Part shown: positions 27,756-36,614 of the stretch, piece after piece
Position numbering within the stretch: position 1 is the first letter of the stretch
How the letters are laid out: every line of letters starts with the position of its first letter
Assembly: GCA_029259595.1 (NCBI GenBank)
Contig: JAJDEW010000010.1
Coordinates: 1 to 64,000, forward strand
Direction: 5' to 3'
Source of the DNA: Planctomycetota bacterium
GTDB taxonomy: Bacteria; Planctomycetota; UBA1135; GCA-002686595
DNA: 64,000 nucleotides
Notes under the pieces: generated by a model
Told to the model about the DNA's origin: nothing
Database searches by the model: none
What the model saw: only the letters and a program-made list of their open reading frames with translations
Program-made: the position numbers and the translations under genes

Positions 27756-29441
27756 TCAGGCGCGCTTGGACAGGCTGCGGAGCCCGGTCACCAGGCCGAC
27801 CACGACGGATACCAAGGTCAGCAGGTTCGCCAGGATTCCGGCCCGGGCCGAGCGTTCCCAGTCCTCGACGGAGCGCATCTGGAGCTCGTCGACGACACCG
27901 TTGGAGAGCTCGAGCAGCTCGATGTAGGCCGCGTCGTACTTGTGATCCAAGGGGCCGCCGGGCTTGCCGGACGTGTCCTTGTTCTTCCAGCGCTCCTCGG
28001 TCAGACGGAGGTAGCTCATGAGCTCGCTGCGCAGTGTTCGGAGGTCCGCTGCCGCACTCTTCGAGTGCACGGGCAGAACCTGACCGAAGGGTGACTCGCC
28101 GCCGAGCAGCGCGAGCTCGACCGAGTCCATGGACCGTCGCAGCAGGCGGTAGACGTCGTCTTCGACGTCCAGGGTCTCGTCGCCCGAGATGGCTTCCTCG
28201 AACCACAGGTGCGCGTTCGCGATCTCCTTCTGCATCGATTCGCAGACGCGGATCACGACTTCGGTCTCGCTCCGGGACGTGCCGGCCTGCAGGTGCAAGA
28301 CCGTGCTGACGGTCGAGCCCGTGACCATCGCCAGAACCAACAGGATGGCGACGATGACTTCGGTCCTGTGGCGCGCGAAGAAGCGCTCGAGCCGATAGCC
28401 CGAGCTCGACGGACGCGCCAGGACGGGCTCCTTGCGGAGGAAGCGCTCGACGTCGCTGGCCAGCTCGGAGACGGTGACGTAGCGGCGCTCGGGGTCCTTC
28501 TCGAGAGCCTTGAGCGCGATCCAGTCCAGATCCCCGCGGACCTGCTTGAGCAGCGACTCCCGGTCGGTGCGGCGCTTCTCCGCGATGGCCGCGATCTCGC
28601 TCTCGAGCTCGTCCAGGCGAGTGCTCGGCTTGCTGGATTCTTCTTCGCGGGCGCTCTTGGCGAAGCCCAACCTGCCGTCCTGCGTGAACTTGCGCTCGTG
28701 GGGCCGAACGCCGATCAAGAGCTCGTAGAGCAACACGCCCAGGGCGTAGATGTCGGCGCGCGTGTCGACCTCGGTATCCGAGCTCTCGATCTGCTCGGGA
28801 CTCATGTACTGGGGGGTCCCGAGCATCTGACCTTGCTGCGTCAAGCCGGCCATGCTGGCGGGTTCGCCGCGAATGGCTTTCGCCAGGCCGAAGTCGATGA
28901 TGACGGGTGTCGCCACGCCGTCGCGGAGCGTGACCAGGATGTTCGAAGGCTTCAGGTCGCGGTGGATGACACCCTTTTGGTGCGCGTGCTGGACGCCGCG
29001 ACAGACCGTCACGAACAGCTGCAGGCGTTCGGCGATGTCGAGCCGCTGGACGTCGCAGTAGTCGGTGATCGGCGCGCCCGGCACGTACTCCATGACGAAG
29101 TAGGGGCGGCCGGAGCTCGTTTCGCCCGACTCGAACACCTTCGCGATGTTCGGGTGGTTCATGAGAGCCATCGACTGACTCTCGAGGTTGAAGCGCGCCA
29201 GGATCTCGCGCGTGTCCATCCCGAGCTTGACCAGCTTGATCGCGACCCGGCGGCTCAGGGCTCCGTCCTGCTCGGCCAGATAGACCGCACCCACCCCGCC
29301 CGTTCCGAGCACGTCGAGCACCTCGTACGGGCCGATCTCTTTGGGATGTCCTGCGAGAGTGGGCAACGGGAAGTCCTGCTGGGTACGGGCTCGGGGCGAA
29401 CCGAACTCGGCGAAGCGCGCGATCTTAACGAAGTGACTCAA
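27756..29441 (-). CDS. Membrane-anchored Ser/Thr protein kinase with C-terminal sensor region
   Basis: 561 residues. Kinase domain about 38-340: glycine loop GTGGVGAVY, Lys69 in VAIKL, HRDLKPSN at 160-167, DFGLAK at 183, GTPQYMSPEQ. A transmembrane helix at about 361-381 leads to an all-helical region of about 150 residues with AHLWFEEAISGD near 410, and a second hydrophobic segment closes the protein. The helical part should lie outside the cytoplasm and may be a ligand-binding bundle of the kind called DAHL; that name is my tentative recall. Convergent with the antiporter and divergent from the pseudopilin gene. Substrate unknown. Confidence 0.9.
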   Translation of the reverse strand: MSHFVKIARFAEFGSPRARTQQDFPLPTLAGHPKEIGPYEVLDVLGTGGVGAVYLAEQDGALSRRVAIKLVKLGMDTREILARFNLESQSMALMNHPNIAKVFESGETSSGRPYFVMEYVPGAPITDYCDVQRLDIAERLQLFVTVCRGVQHAHQKGVIHRDLKPSNILVTLRDGVATPVIIDFGLAKAIRGEPASMAGLTQQGQMLGTPQYMSPEQIESSDTEVDTRADIYALGVLLYELLIGVRPHERKFTQDGRLGFAKSAREEESSKPSTRLDELESEIAAIAEKRRTDRESLLKQVRGDLDWIALKALEKDPERRYVTVSELASDVERFLRKEPVLARPSSSGYRLERFFARHRTEVIVAILLVLAMVTGSTVSTVLHLQAGTSRSETEVVIRVCESMQKEIANAHLWFEEAISGDETLDVEDDVYRLLRRSMDSVELALLGGESPFGQVLPVHSKSAAADLRTLRSELMSYLRLTEERWKNKDTSGKPGGPLDHKYDAAYIELLELSNGVVDELQMRSVEDWERSARAGILANLLTLVSVVVGLVTGLRSLSKRA

Positions 29442-29686
29442 GGTGGTGGAATGGAGCCGCGACGGGAGAAAGCGGATTCGCCTCGGACCCGCAGTGCAAC
29501 TTCAGCGGTGGTAGACGACGTGGCAATCTCACGCTACCCCGCTGGAGTCGCCGAGAGCGGATTGGCTGCGGGAATTGGGGTCGCAGGTCCCACGACCGGA
29601 AAAAAGGTGTCGGTAGGGCTCGTTCGAGCGGGGCGCGGCGGCCGGGGTTCAAGCGATTCGACACGGTGGTCGAAGAAGTTTCGGCC

Positions 29687-30211
29687 ATGTTCCGCTCACG
29701 CCAAGGCTTGACTCTTCTCGAGGTCGTCGTCGCCCTTGCCATCGTGGCGATCCTCTCGCTCTACCTGGTCGGGACCTCCGTCCAGCTGCGCATGAGCTTG
29801 AACGAGCGCGCGGCACGGGAGCACCTGCGCCAGGTCGCGTTGGCGCAGACCAGCTTCCACACGCGCGGCTTCGTCGATCGCGACGCGGACGGTGTCGGAG
29901 AGTACGGCTTCTTCTCACAGCTCGCGGATCACGACACGGGACTCCTGCCGGCATGGTTCGGTCGGGTCGTGGACGGAGTCGTCGAGCGTGGCGGCTATCG
30001 CTTCGCGCTCTGGTTGCCCGATGGCGGCGGCTCGGGAGTGCTGGAGGCGTCGAGCCCGCTCGAGCAGGAGTTGCCTTCGGTGGACGCGGCCGAACAGAGC
30101 TGGCGCTGCTACGCCTGGCCCAGCGACGCCGGAGTCACGGGCCAGCGCGCCTTCTTCGTCGACGAGTCCGCGATCATCCACCAAAACGCGAACTGGAGCT
30201 CGCGGCCATGA
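29687..30211 (+). CDS. Prepilin-type N-methylation protein (pseudopilin-like)
   Basis: 174 residues from ATG 29687; a GTG at 29666 is possible but would distance the leader. The leader MFRSRQG is followed by LTLLEVVVALAIVAIL, the type III signal cleaved after Gly with Glu at +5, so it should be processed by a prepilin peptidase and assembled in a type II secretion or type IV pilus-like fibre. The C-terminal part contains DRDADGVGEYGF, a calcium-loop-like stretch. Overlaps the next gene by ATGA. No other pilus genes are nearby. Confidence 0.8.
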   Translation: MFRSRQGLTLLEVVVALAIVAILSLYLVGTSVQLRMSLNERAAREHLRQVALAQTSFHTRGFVDRDADGVGEYGFFSQLADHDTGLLPAWFGRVVDGVVERGGYRFALWLPDGGGSGVLEASSPLEQELPSVDAAEQSWRCYAWPSDAGVTGQRAFFVDESAIIHQNANWSSRP

Positions 30212-30579
30212 CCGTCACGTGGGAGCTCCTCGTCTTCGTGCCCTCCGTCTTCGGCGTGTTGGCCCTGATCTGGCAGCGCGAAGAGCAGAGCGCAGGCGCC
30301 GAACGGCATCCGCTCGATCCGCGCAGCTTGCCGCCGTTGACGCGCAAGCTGGCGCTGGTCGCCCTGTTGGCGACGAGCGCGCCGACAGGCTACCTGCTCC
30401 TGCGGCCGTCGAGCGCGCCGGACACGACCGACCCGGGGGTGGCGGACGCGGCCGACGAACCCCGTGGCAAGGATCCGCAGTCCCCGGGACCTGAAGCGTC
30501 AGGACGCGAGGCACTCTTCTCGGGCCAGCGAAGTCCCGACTTCGACGCCTTCGAGCAAGGCGGCTGGAAGGAGCGTTGA
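30208..30579 (+). CDS. Small two-helix membrane protein
   Basis: 123 residues, unrecognised. Hydrophobic helices at about 4-22 and 47-66 flank a short charged loop; the tail is Asp/Pro/Gly-rich and probably disordered. It starts inside the pseudopilin stop codon (ATGA), so it is probably translated with it and may help it at the membrane. Its stop lies one base from the end of the convergent gene. Confidence 0.55.
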   Translation: MTVTWELLVFVPSVFGVLALIWQREEQSAGAERHPLDPRSLPPLTRKLALVALLATSAPTGYLLLRPSSAPDTTDPGVADAADEPRGKDPQSPGPEASGREALFSGQRSPDFDAFEQGGWKER

Positions 30580-30580
30580 G

Positions 30581-31099
30581 TCAGCGCAGCCCGGCCAGCA
30601 CGAGGAGCGCACCAGCGAGCAACGCCAAGAGCTGCAGCATCAGGCGGAAGGCGTTCGACGGCATTTCGCTCACGGCTCGTAGCCACTGACGCAGGGCGAG
30701 CCGCAGCCTCGGCCCGTTGCTCCAGTGAACCTGCCGACGCTTGGCGACGAAGCGGACCTGCAGGCACTGCAACTCGCGCAGGCGAGCCTCGGAAACCAGC
30801 CCGAACAGCGCCGGCAAGGGGTCGATGCACGCGGCGGCGATCCGGAAGCGGCGATGGAGACGGGTCGAGCCGGACCAGTAGCCTGTCCAGAGCCAGGAGG
30901 CGTAGTGTCCGAGGCAGGCCCCGCTCACGGGCAGGAACGGGATCAGGAGCAGCCCGACCGAACGGGTGCGGAAGAACACCGCCAGGAGCACGAGCTCGAG
31001 CGCCACGACCGTCCCCCAGGCGAGGCCCGTTCGGGAGGCTGCCGCGCGCCGGGCCGCGGGATCGGGGTCGAGGAGGCGTGTACGCATAGGAAGTTGCAT
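30581..31099 (-). CDS. Small membrane protein of unknown function
   Basis: 172 residues from ATG 31099 (an ATG at 31087 is equally possible). Three hydrophobic segments: about 24-43, 49-72 and the extreme C-terminus. Between them is a basic, cysteine-containing stretch (ACIDPLP, ELQCLQVRF). No family recognised. Divergent from the deacetylase-like gene with about 195 bases between them. Confidence 0.55.
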   Translation of the reverse strand: MQLPMRTRLLDPDPAARRAAASRTGLAWGTVVALELVLLAVFFRTRSVGLLLIPFLPVSGACLGHYASWLWTGYWSGSTRLHRRFRIAAACIDPLPALFGLVSEARLRELQCLQVRFVAKRRQVHWSNGPRLRLALRQWLRAVSEMPSNAFRLMLQLLALLAGALLVLAGLR

Positions 31100-31294
31100 A
31101 AAGCAGAGCCAGACTACCCCGCGCTGCGCGAACGGTGACGCGCGGCGGACCTCGATTGCGGCCGGCGTCGTCCCCGGGGCCTTGGGGTCGGGGTCGAGGC
31201 CGGTCCTTTTTTTCCCGCCTTGGCCTCCGCCGCCCGCCAAGCGCCGCGTCGGTTTGACGGTGGGTCGGCGCAGGGGTTGTGATGGCCGCGTGCC

Positions 31295-32212
31295 ATGAGC
31301 TCGGAACGCCTCCACTTCGTCCTGCCTCCGCCCGGGAGCCTGGACTTCGGTCCGCACGTGTTCCCCGTCGAGAAGTACGCGCTCGTGCCGCGCCTCGTGC
31401 GGGAGGAGCTCGGCGTCGGCGCGGACCGCTTCCATCCTCCGGACGAGCTCAGGCTCGACGACCTCCTGCGGGTGCACGACCCCGCGTACTGCGACGACCT
31501 CGAGCACGCACGGGAGACCGAAGCCACGCTGTCGAGCGAGCTGCCGGTCGACGCGGGCGTGATCCAGGGCATCCGGTCCATGGCCGGTGGCACGGTCACG
31601 GCTCTGCGCCTGGCCCTGGAGCACGGGGTCGGCTTCCATCTCGGTGGGGGCTTCCACCACGCCTTCCGCGACCATGCCGAGGGCTTTTGCTACCTGAACG
31701 ACATCGCGCTCGCGATCGAGGGCCTGCGCGCGGAACGGGGCCTCGGCCGGGTCCTGATCGTCGACGTCGACGTTCACCAGGGCAACGGGACGGCGTCGAT
31801 CTTCGCGGACGATGCGAACACGTTCACCTACTCGATCCACCAGGAGCGCAACTACCCGTTCTACAAGGAAGCGAGCGACCTCGACCGCGGGCTCGCGGAC
31901 GGTGTCGGCGACCGGGACTACATGCACGCGCTCACGGCCGACCTGGACGCCGTCGATGCTCGTTTCGATCCACAGCTCGTGCTGGTCGTCGCCGGGGTCG
32001 ATCCCTACGAGTTCGACCAGCTGGGCGGTCTGCGCCTCACGCCGCTCGGACTCGAGCAGCGCGACGAGGCCGTGTTCCAGCGCTACCTCCGACGTGGCCT
32101 GCCCCTCGCCATCGTGCTGGCCGGGGGCTACGCGCGGACGGCGGAGGAGACCTCGCGGTTGCATCTCGGGACGGTGCGGGCCGCCCTGCGCGCGGCCGCG
32201 GTCGGGGGCTGA
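31295..32212 (+). CDS. Histone-deacetylase-fold hydrolase
   Basis: 305 residues. Shows LGGGFHHAF (His121/His122), VDVDVHQGNGT (zinc ligands Asp159/His161) and AGVDPYEFDQLGGL supplying the third zinc ligand, plus a late AGGYA motif: the full zinc-amidohydrolase set of the HDAC/acetylpolyamine family. In bacteria such enzymes deacetylate polyamines, acetoin-related compounds or proteins. The compact form and DPYEFDQLG motif resemble small class IV-like members. Single gene; substrate unknown. Confidence 0.88.
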   Translation: MSSERLHFVLPPPGSLDFGPHVFPVEKYALVPRLVREELGVGADRFHPPDELRLDDLLRVHDPAYCDDLEHARETEATLSSELPVDAGVIQGIRSMAGGTVTALRLALEHGVGFHLGGGFHHAFRDHAEGFCYLNDIALAIEGLRAERGLGRVLIVDVDVHQGNGTASIFADDANTFTYSIHQERNYPFYKEASDLDRGLADGVGDRDYMHALTADLDAVDARFDPQLVLVVAGVDPYEFDQLGGLRLTPLGLEQRDEAVFQRYLRRGLPLAIVLAGGYARTAEETSRLHLGTVRAALRAAAVGG

Positions 32213-32442
32213 ACCGCCCGCCGTGACCGGACCGACGGCTCCTCCCGGTTCGCGTCCTCGGTCCGCTTTCCGGAATTGGGTGTTCCTGGGGCAGCCCGAA
32301 CCCGCCATCTTTTCCTAAGATCTCGGTGCGCCCGGCCTCGTCCCGGGCGCCTCGTCACCGCCCCCCGACGTCCGCGCATCCCCGGCCGCAGCTCGGTCCG
32401 TCGAACGCGCGTCGCGGGGACACCCCTGCCCCCTCGTTCGAC

Positions 32443-33939
32443 ATGAAGACGTTCACCCGCCCGATCTTCCGGACCGTCCCGACGTTCCTCACCGCCTTCC
32501 TTGGACTGACCGCCAGTTCCGCCGCGCTGCAGGTCAATCCCTGCCAGGACACGATCACCTTCGAGCTCTTGCCCGCCGGTCTGCAACCGGCCCAGGTCTT
32601 CGGACAGAACGGCATCGGCCCGATCGGTGTGAAGGGCACGCACCCCTTGCTCGGCGGCGGCGTTCCGAACGCGGCCGTCGTGTTCGATTCCAGCGCGCCC
32701 ACGGGCGGCGACCCCGACCTGGGCTCGCCCAACGAGACCTTCGGTGGACCGGGAATCGGCCTCGCCGGTGAGCTGGGGAGTCCGTTCCAGAACGCGGTCG
32801 CGCTCGGCAAGATCCTCGTGTTGGCCGAGAACCTGGTCGATGCGAACAACGACGGACTGGTCGACGATCCCGATGACGCCAACGTGGTCAACGCCTCGAT
32901 CGAGTTCGACTTCACGGCGCTCGGTTCGGTCTACATCGAACAGATCACGATGATCGACATCGAGACGACGCAGAACCCGACGCGCTTCCGGCTCTTCGAT
33001 CCGCAGGGCGCGATGCTCCAGACCGTCTTCCTGCCGCGTCCGGGCAACAACGGCGTCGCGACCGTCACGATCAACAACGGTCCCGTCGCTCGCGCCGTGC
33101 TCTTCATCGAAGGTTCGGGGGGCTACGACAACCTCCGCTTCCAGGTCTGGAAGGACTGCAACGCCAACGGAGTGCTGGATTCGATCGACGTCGGTTCCGG
33201 CGCGAGCGCGGATTGCAACGGTGACTTCGTCCCCGACGAATGCCAGCCCGATTGCGATGCCGACGGCCTGATCGACGCCTGTGAAGCCGACTGCAACATG
33301 GACGGGACGCCGGACGACTGTCAGGCCTTCGTGGATTGCAACTCGAACGGCATTCCGGACGAGTGCGATATCGCCGACGGCAAGAACGATTGCGACGGCA
33401 ACGGGATCCCCGACTCTTGCGACCCCGACTGCGACAGCGACGGTGTGCCGGACACTTGCGAGCCGGACTGTGACGTCGACGGCATCCCCGACGACTGCGA
33501 AGCCGACTGTGACGGCGACAGCTTGCCGGACGACTGCGAGGACGACTGCAACGCGAACGGAACGCCGGACGACTGCGAGGGCTCGACCTCGACGACGCGC
33601 AACGGCACGGACGTGAACCCCGTGAGCTACACGCAGGTCACCCCGCCGGCCATCGGCACGAACTGGCTCCTGGCGGTCGACCTCGCCGGCAACACGGCCA
33701 GCATCGTCGCGATCAGCCTGACCGGCCCGACTCCGGGCGTCCTGTTGAACGGGGCCATCCAGGGCGAGCTCCTGGGCCTGCCGCCGTTCGCGACGGACGC
33801 CGACTTCGGCAACCACTCGATCCCGATCCCCGGCAGCTGCAGCCTGATCGGGTTGTCCTTCACGACCCTGGGCGCCGTCTTCTCACCGGGGACGGTGACG
33901 CTCTACAACGCGATCGACATCGTCGTCGGCACCTTCTGA
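32443..33939 (+). CDS. Secreted protein with thrombospondin-3/EF-loop calcium repeats
   Basis: 498 residues from ATG 32443, which starts the signal peptide. The N-terminal about 235 residues form a beta-rich domain. Residues about 245-385 are a run of about ten Cys-linked acidic loops (DCDSDGVPDTC, DCNANGTPDDC), the pattern of TSP3/dockerin-like calcium-binding stalks. The end is the shared C-terminal beta-domain (IPIPGSCSLIG, LYNAIDIVVG). Expected to be a calcium-stiffened secreted or surface protein. A GCGCCCGG/CCGGGCGC hairpin (32328-32350) lies in the leader region. Confidence 0.8.
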   Translation: MKTFTRPIFRTVPTFLTAFLGLTASSAALQVNPCQDTITFELLPAGLQPAQVFGQNGIGPIGVKGTHPLLGGGVPNAAVVFDSSAPTGGDPDLGSPNETFGGPGIGLAGELGSPFQNAVALGKILVLAENLVDANNDGLVDDPDDANVVNASIEFDFTALGSVYIEQITMIDIETTQNPTRFRLFDPQGAMLQTVFLPRPGNNGVATVTINNGPVARAVLFIEGSGGYDNLRFQVWKDCNANGVLDSIDVGSGASADCNGDFVPDECQPDCDADGLIDACEADCNMDGTPDDCQAFVDCNSNGIPDECDIADGKNDCDGNGIPDSCDPDCDSDGVPDTCEPDCDVDGIPDDCEADCDGDSLPDDCEDDCNANGTPDDCEGSTSTTRNGTDVNPVSYTQVTPPAIGTNWLLAVDLAGNTASIVAISLTGPTPGVLLNGAIQGELLGLPPFATDADFGNHSIPIPGSCSLIGLSFTTLGAVFSPGTVTLYNAIDIVVGTF

Positions 33940-33968
33940 GCCGCAGGCGGTCGAACCGCTTCTGATGA

Positions 33969-34008
33969 CAGCGGCGCGTGGGCCCGGCCAAGGGTCCACG
34001 CGCCGCTG
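33969..34008. terminator. Strong bidirectional terminator hairpin
   Basis: A 17-base-pair stem (CAGCGGCGCGTGG pairs with CCACGCGCCGCTG and continues inward with one G-T pair) closes a six-base loop exactly between two convergent genes. It lacks a long T-run. Confidence 0.6.
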
Positions 34009-34024
34009 CTCGTTCGCCTCTCCC

Positions 34025-36361
34025 TCAGACTCCCATCAGGAGCCGGTAGGCGTCGGCCAAGCCGAGCTTCACCGTCGCTCCTGGCGAGAGGTCGAGCATC
34101 AGGCCCTGGGCGTACAGGAAGAAGTTCACGATCGAAGGGACGACCGGGATGACGAAGTCGACGGGGGCCGGCATGCCGGGGCCCGCCCACAGGCTGCCGC
34201 CCACGAGGAGCGGTCGCAGGATCAGCGGTCCGGTCTGGATCAGGAGCTCGCCCGGTCCGTTCATGCCGAGCGTCGGGACGTTGATCCCGCACGGGAACGT
34301 GGGCCACGTGCCGACGGAGATGGCGACCAGCGCGACCGAGCCGGCGGACTGCGTGCCGACCGGGTTGTCGACGCCGAAGACCATGGTCGAGCCGATCCTG
34401 GGCTCGCCGGAGACGATGCTGAAGCTGCCGGCCGGGTTGACTCCGCAGCCGATGGCGAGCGACTCGGCGTTCGGTGCGAAGCGGAAGCGGTCGACGTAGC
34501 CGAGCGAAGGCTGACCCGCATCACCGCCGTTGCCCACCTGGATGGTGAGCGTGAAGGCGGTCGTCGGTGTCGAGCCGGGGAAGGTGGTCTCCAGGTTGAC
34601 CGCCAGCGTCTCGCGCTTCGTCGCCGCGAGGCCGTGGATCGCCGAAGTCTCGTTCGCCGTCGAGAACGTGTCCTTGTAGAAGACGTTGACGGTCGTCGAG
34701 CCGTCGGAGATGTCGACGCTCATCCAGTCGTTCGTCGTCGTCTGCATCGGCGGTTCATTGCGGATGAAACTCGCCTCGAAGAGCAAGCTCGGCGTTCCCG
34801 AGGGGTAGCGGAAGACCTGCGAGATGCCCGAGCCGCCGACCGCGGGGCTGGTGACGCCGCCCGGGTTCGAGGGCGGGGTCGCGTTGTCCGAGCCGTCGGC
34901 GCTGATCTCGCACCATTGCGTGCCGCCGGCGGGCATCAGGAGGTCGCTGGCCACACCGGTCGGACGGATGACGTGCGCCGTGCCCTGGGTCACGGTCCAG
35001 GCGCCCGACGGCGCCGTTCCGGCCGTCTGGAGCTCGAAGTCGGGGTCCAGGAGGTCGGCGTCGACCGTGATGTAGCTCGGCTCGATCTGCGAGTCCGAGC
35101 CGCCCGGACCGATCGCCATGAACAGGACGGTGTAGCTGCCCGGCTGGGTGTAGACGTGGGTCGGGTTCTGGAGGCTCGAGACCCCCCCGTCGCCGAAGCT
35201 CCAGCTCCATGCGGTGACGACGCCCGACGAGAGATCCGAGAAGGCGACCGACAGGGGCGCTTGGCCGCTCGTCGGCGTCCCGGAGAAGGCGGCCACCGGC
35301 GGCTGCTCGTTCACGGTGACGTAGGCGAGCTTCGTCTCGGGGTCGCTGCCGCCCGGTCCGGTCGCCGTCAGGGTGACGTCGTAGGTTCCGGCGGAGGCGT
35401 AGTTGTAGCTCGGGTTCTGCAGCGTGGAGGTGCCGCCGTCGCCGAAGGTCCAGCTCCAGGACGTGACCGCACCGCTCGAAAGGTCGTTGAAGGCCACGAC
35501 CAACGGAACGGTCCCCGACGTCGGGCTGCCCGAGAAGTCGGCCACGGGAGCCGGCTGGTTCGCGACGATGTAGTTGATCTTGTTCTCGACGTCGCTGCCC
35601 CCCGGCCCGGTCGCGGTCAGAGCGACCGAGTACGTGCCGGCCGCGCTGTAGACGTGGCTCGGGTTTTCGAGCGACGACGTTCCGCCGTCGCCGAAGGTCC
35701 ACGCCCAGGACGTGACCACACCGCTCGATAGGTCGCTGAAGGCGACGTTCAAGGGCGTCGTTCCGGACGTCGGTGTGCCCGTGAACTCGGCCACGGGCGC
35801 CGGGTCGGTCACCGCAATGTAGGCCACCTTGGTGTCGTTGCTCGAGCCGCCCGGACCGGTCGCCGTCAAGCTGACGTCGTACGTCCCGGACGCGGCGTAG
35901 CTGTGACTCGGATTCTGGAGCGACGAGGTGCCGCCATCGCCGAACGTCCAGGCCCAGGACGTGACCGTGCCGGACGAGAGGTCGCTGAAGGTGACGTTCA
36001 AGGGCGCCGTTCCCGAGGTCGGCGTGCCCGAGAAATCCGCGATCGGCGCGGCGTTCGTCACCGAGATGTACGCGATCTTCGTCTCCGAGCCGGTACCCAA
36101 GGGTCCGGTCGCCACGAGCGCCACCGTGTACGTGCCGGCCGCGGTATAGACGTGGGTCGGGTTCTGGAGCGACGACGAACTCGTGTCGCCGAAGTCCCAA
36201 GCCCAGATCGTGATGGTCCCGATCGAGGTGTCGGTGAAGTCGACGGAAAGTGGGGCGTTGCCGCTCAGCGGGGTCGCGCTGAAGTCGACGATCGGACCTT
36301 GGGCGGCGGCGACGGTACCGAGGAAGAGCGAGACGACAAGAGTCGGGAGGAAGCGCTTCAT
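34025..36361 (-). CDS. Secreted protein with five PKD domains
   Basis: 778 residues. Signal peptide (MKRFLPTLVVSLFLGTVAAA), then five PKD domains of about 82 residues each from about 24 to 440, each with W-x-F/W-x-FGDGG and a final H-x-Y/Y-x-A-x-G-x-Y-x-V. The repeats are very alike in DNA, implying recent duplication. A lectin-like domain with DWMSVDISDG follows, and the tail carries the C-terminal beta-domain seen in two other proteins of the window. PKD arrays act as spacers or bind polysaccharide and protein; no catalytic domain is present. Start taken at the signal peptide; no strong ribosome site. Confidence 0.85.
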   Translation of the reverse strand: MKRFLPTLVVSLFLGTVAAAQGPIVDFSATPLSGNAPLSVDFTDTSIGTITIWAWDFGDTSSSSLQNPTHVYTAAGTYTVALVATGPLGTGSETKIAYISVTNAAPIADFSGTPTSGTAPLNVTFSDLSSGTVTSWAWTFGDGGTSSLQNPSHSYAASGTYDVSLTATGPGGSSNDTKVAYIAVTDPAPVAEFTGTPTSGTTPLNVAFSDLSSGVVTSWAWTFGDGGTSSLENPSHVYSAAGTYSVALTATGPGGSDVENKINYIVANQPAPVADFSGSPTSGTVPLVVAFNDLSSGAVTSWSWTFGDGGTSTLQNPSYNYASAGTYDVTLTATGPGGSDPETKLAYVTVNEQPPVAAFSGTPTSGQAPLSVAFSDLSSGVVTAWSWSFGDGGVSSLQNPTHVYTQPGSYTVLFMAIGPGGSDSQIEPSYITVDADLLDPDFELQTAGTAPSGAWTVTQGTAHVIRPTGVASDLLMPAGGTQWCEISADGSDNATPPSNPGGVTSPAVGGSGISQVFRYPSGTPSLLFEASFIRNEPPMQTTTNDWMSVDISDGSTTVNVFYKDTFSTANETSAIHGLAATKRETLAVNLETTFPGSTPTTAFTLTIQVGNGGDAGQPSLGYVDRFRFAPNAESLAIGCGVNPAGSFSIVSGEPRIGSTMVFGVDNPVGTQSAGSVALVAISVGTWPTFPCGINVPTLGMNGPGELLIQTGPLILRPLLVGGSLWAGPGMPAPVDFVIPVVPSIVNFFLYAQGLMLDLSPGATVKLGLADAYRLLMGV

Positions 36362-36614
36362 GGAGCGGATCAAGCCGGGTTCGGGAGATGGGGACGAGTC
36401 CGCGGCGGGGGGGCCTCGGGGGGGAAGTCCGAGACTAGGGGCAAAGCAGCGCTTCGTGGGGTATGCGATGACGCAAAATGTGCCCGCGCTGCTTTTGCGC
36501 CGTCGAACCACGACTGCGGGCACGTCGAAGACGTCTCCTTTTTCCGAATCACGCCCCGAACCGGCCTGGATCCGAGCACCCGGAAGCGAGCCGGCTGACT
36601 GTTTCAGAGGCCTG

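Noticed and set aside
34025-36361. Regular repeats as a CRISPR array
   Set aside because: Repeats are about 246 bases and translate to PKD domains; no short direct repeats with unique spacers.
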